In this document: piece by piece, positions 63,478-64,000 of the stretch | Layout of the letters: every line of letters starts with the position of its first letter | Position numbering within the stretch: the first letter of the stretch is position 1 | DNA from: Microvenator marinus | GTDB taxonomy: Bacteria; Myxococcota_A; Bradymonadia; Bradymonadales; Bradymonadaceae | Assembly: GCF_007993755.1 (NCBI RefSeq) | Contig: NZ_CP042467.1 | Location: forward strand, 3,930,001-3,994,000 | Reading direction: 5' to 3' | Length of the DNA: 64,000 nt | The notes under the pieces: generated by a model | The model's input: the letters and a program-made list of their open reading frames with translations, nothing else | Told to the model about the DNA's origin: nothing | Database searches by the model: none | Made by a program: the position numbers and the translations under genes

Positions 63478-64000
63478 ATGAAAATCGGCGTGGCAATTTT
63501 GGGTTCAGGGAATATCGGGTCCGATTTGATGATCAAGATTCTGGAGCGCTCGGAGAATCTCGAACTCAAGATTTTGGTCGGGGTAGACCCAGATTCCGAA
63601 GGATTGAAGCGAGCGGCCGGACTAGGCGTGGCCACGACTCATCAAGGGGTTGAGGGGCTCATGGCGAGCCCTGAATGGGAGGATGTGAGGATCGTCTTTG
63701 ATGCGACGAGCGCGGCTGCGCATGAGTCCCACGCTCAAAGGATCGAGGCGGCGGGCCGCAAGATTGTGGACATGACGCCGGCGGCGCGAGGGCCATTCGT
63801 GGTGCCCGTGGCGAACTTGAAGGAGCACCTCGAGGCGGCAAATGTCAACATGGTAACTTGCGGCGGTCAGGCTACGATTCCTGTGGTTTGGGCGGCCTCT
63901 CAGGTGGGTCGCGTGCGATACGCGGAGATTGTGGCGTCTATCGCCAGCAAGTCGGCGGGCCCTGGAACTCGAGCAAATATCGATGAATTCACGCAGACGA
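63478..64000 (+). CDS. mhpF: Acylating acetaldehyde dehydrogenase (3' end outside window)
   Basis: The visible 174 residues match the acylating acetaldehyde dehydrogenase of meta-cleavage pathways: Rossmann start [14 protein letters not shown], the catalytic-Cys region [14 protein letters not shown], and a [20 protein letters not shown] segment. The enzyme turns acetaldehyde into acetyl-CoA with NAD+ and is usually paired with a pyruvate aldolase (mhpE). The gene runs past the window end; a partner would be expected downstream. Confidence 0.88.
   Translation, partial: MKIGVAILGSGNIGSDLMIKILERSENLELKILVGVDPDSEGLKRAAGLGVATTHQGVEGLMASPEWEDVRIVFDATSAAAHESHAQRIEAAGRKIVDMTPAARGPFVVPVANLKEHLEAANVNMVTCGGQATIPVVWAASQVGRVRYAEIVASIASKSAGPGTRANIDEFTQT

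Overview
The window looks like a chromosome segment of a Myxococcota/Bradymonadales-type (former deltaproteobacterial) Gram-negative bacterium. The pointers are numerous lipoproteins with Asp/Met/Gly-rich linkers and Cys-rich repeats, an FG-GAP surface protein with a MYXO-CTERM-like hydrophobic and Arg-rich tail, Ser/Thr kinases, FHA proteins, STAND/TPR regulators, and outer-membrane beta-barrels. This placement is inferred from gene style; no rRNA gene is present to confirm it.

Region by region. 1-4457: end of a membrane protein, a 564-base gap with a 21-bp tandem repeat, rdgB and a P-type cation ATPase. 4498-5430: a gene remnant and a compact pair of an AbiEii-like nucleotidyltransferase and a 91-aa partner. 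5476-7982 (minus): an envelope redox operon of YceI, a small membrane protein, a Rieske protein and a c-type-haem/beta-barrel protein. 8158-12253: a lipoprotein, an EcsC-domain protein and a metallophosphoesterase. 12262-16908: two accessory genes, a polysaccharide flippase and two tandem paralogues. 16923-18716: a Ser/Thr kinase. 18762-23463 (minus): arginine genes in the order deacetylase, fused NAG kinase/synthase, argC, argH, the set known from Xanthomonas-type N-acetylcitrulline arginine synthesis. 23638-32931: lipoproteins, a protein of five near-identical 49-residue Cys repeats, a STAND/TPR regulator with a C-terminal winged helix, and a 1261-aa FG-GAP/Cys-repeat surface protein.

32988-36829 is the most interesting part: a compact RiPP operon with the content of a lasso-peptide cluster. 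It holds an Asn-synthetase-like cyclase, a 54-aa precursor, a PqqD-like leader-binding protein (B1), an HPr-kinase-like protein, a transglutaminase-like peptidase (B2) and a nucleotidyltransferase. The precursor has a recognisable lasso leader but lacks the usual Tyr and penultimate Thr. Its predicted core has Gly1/Asp8 for the ring and two Cys in a long Pro-rich tail.

37027-53445 is the str-S10-spc-alpha ribosomal supercluster (rpsL to rplQ, with secY, infA, rpmJ and rpoA). It lacks rplC, tuf, rpsD, adk and map at their usual places and has internal promoter-like and hairpin leader elements before rplE, rpsH and infA. It ends in a strong terminator. 53518-64000 holds a YggU-family protein, a two-gene FHA operon, a membrane protein, an esterase-like lipoprotein with beta-barrel and lipoprotein neighbours, a GbsR-type regulator and the start of an acylating acetaldehyde dehydrogenase. 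A hairpin element recurs between genes near 16104, 20072 and 29012.
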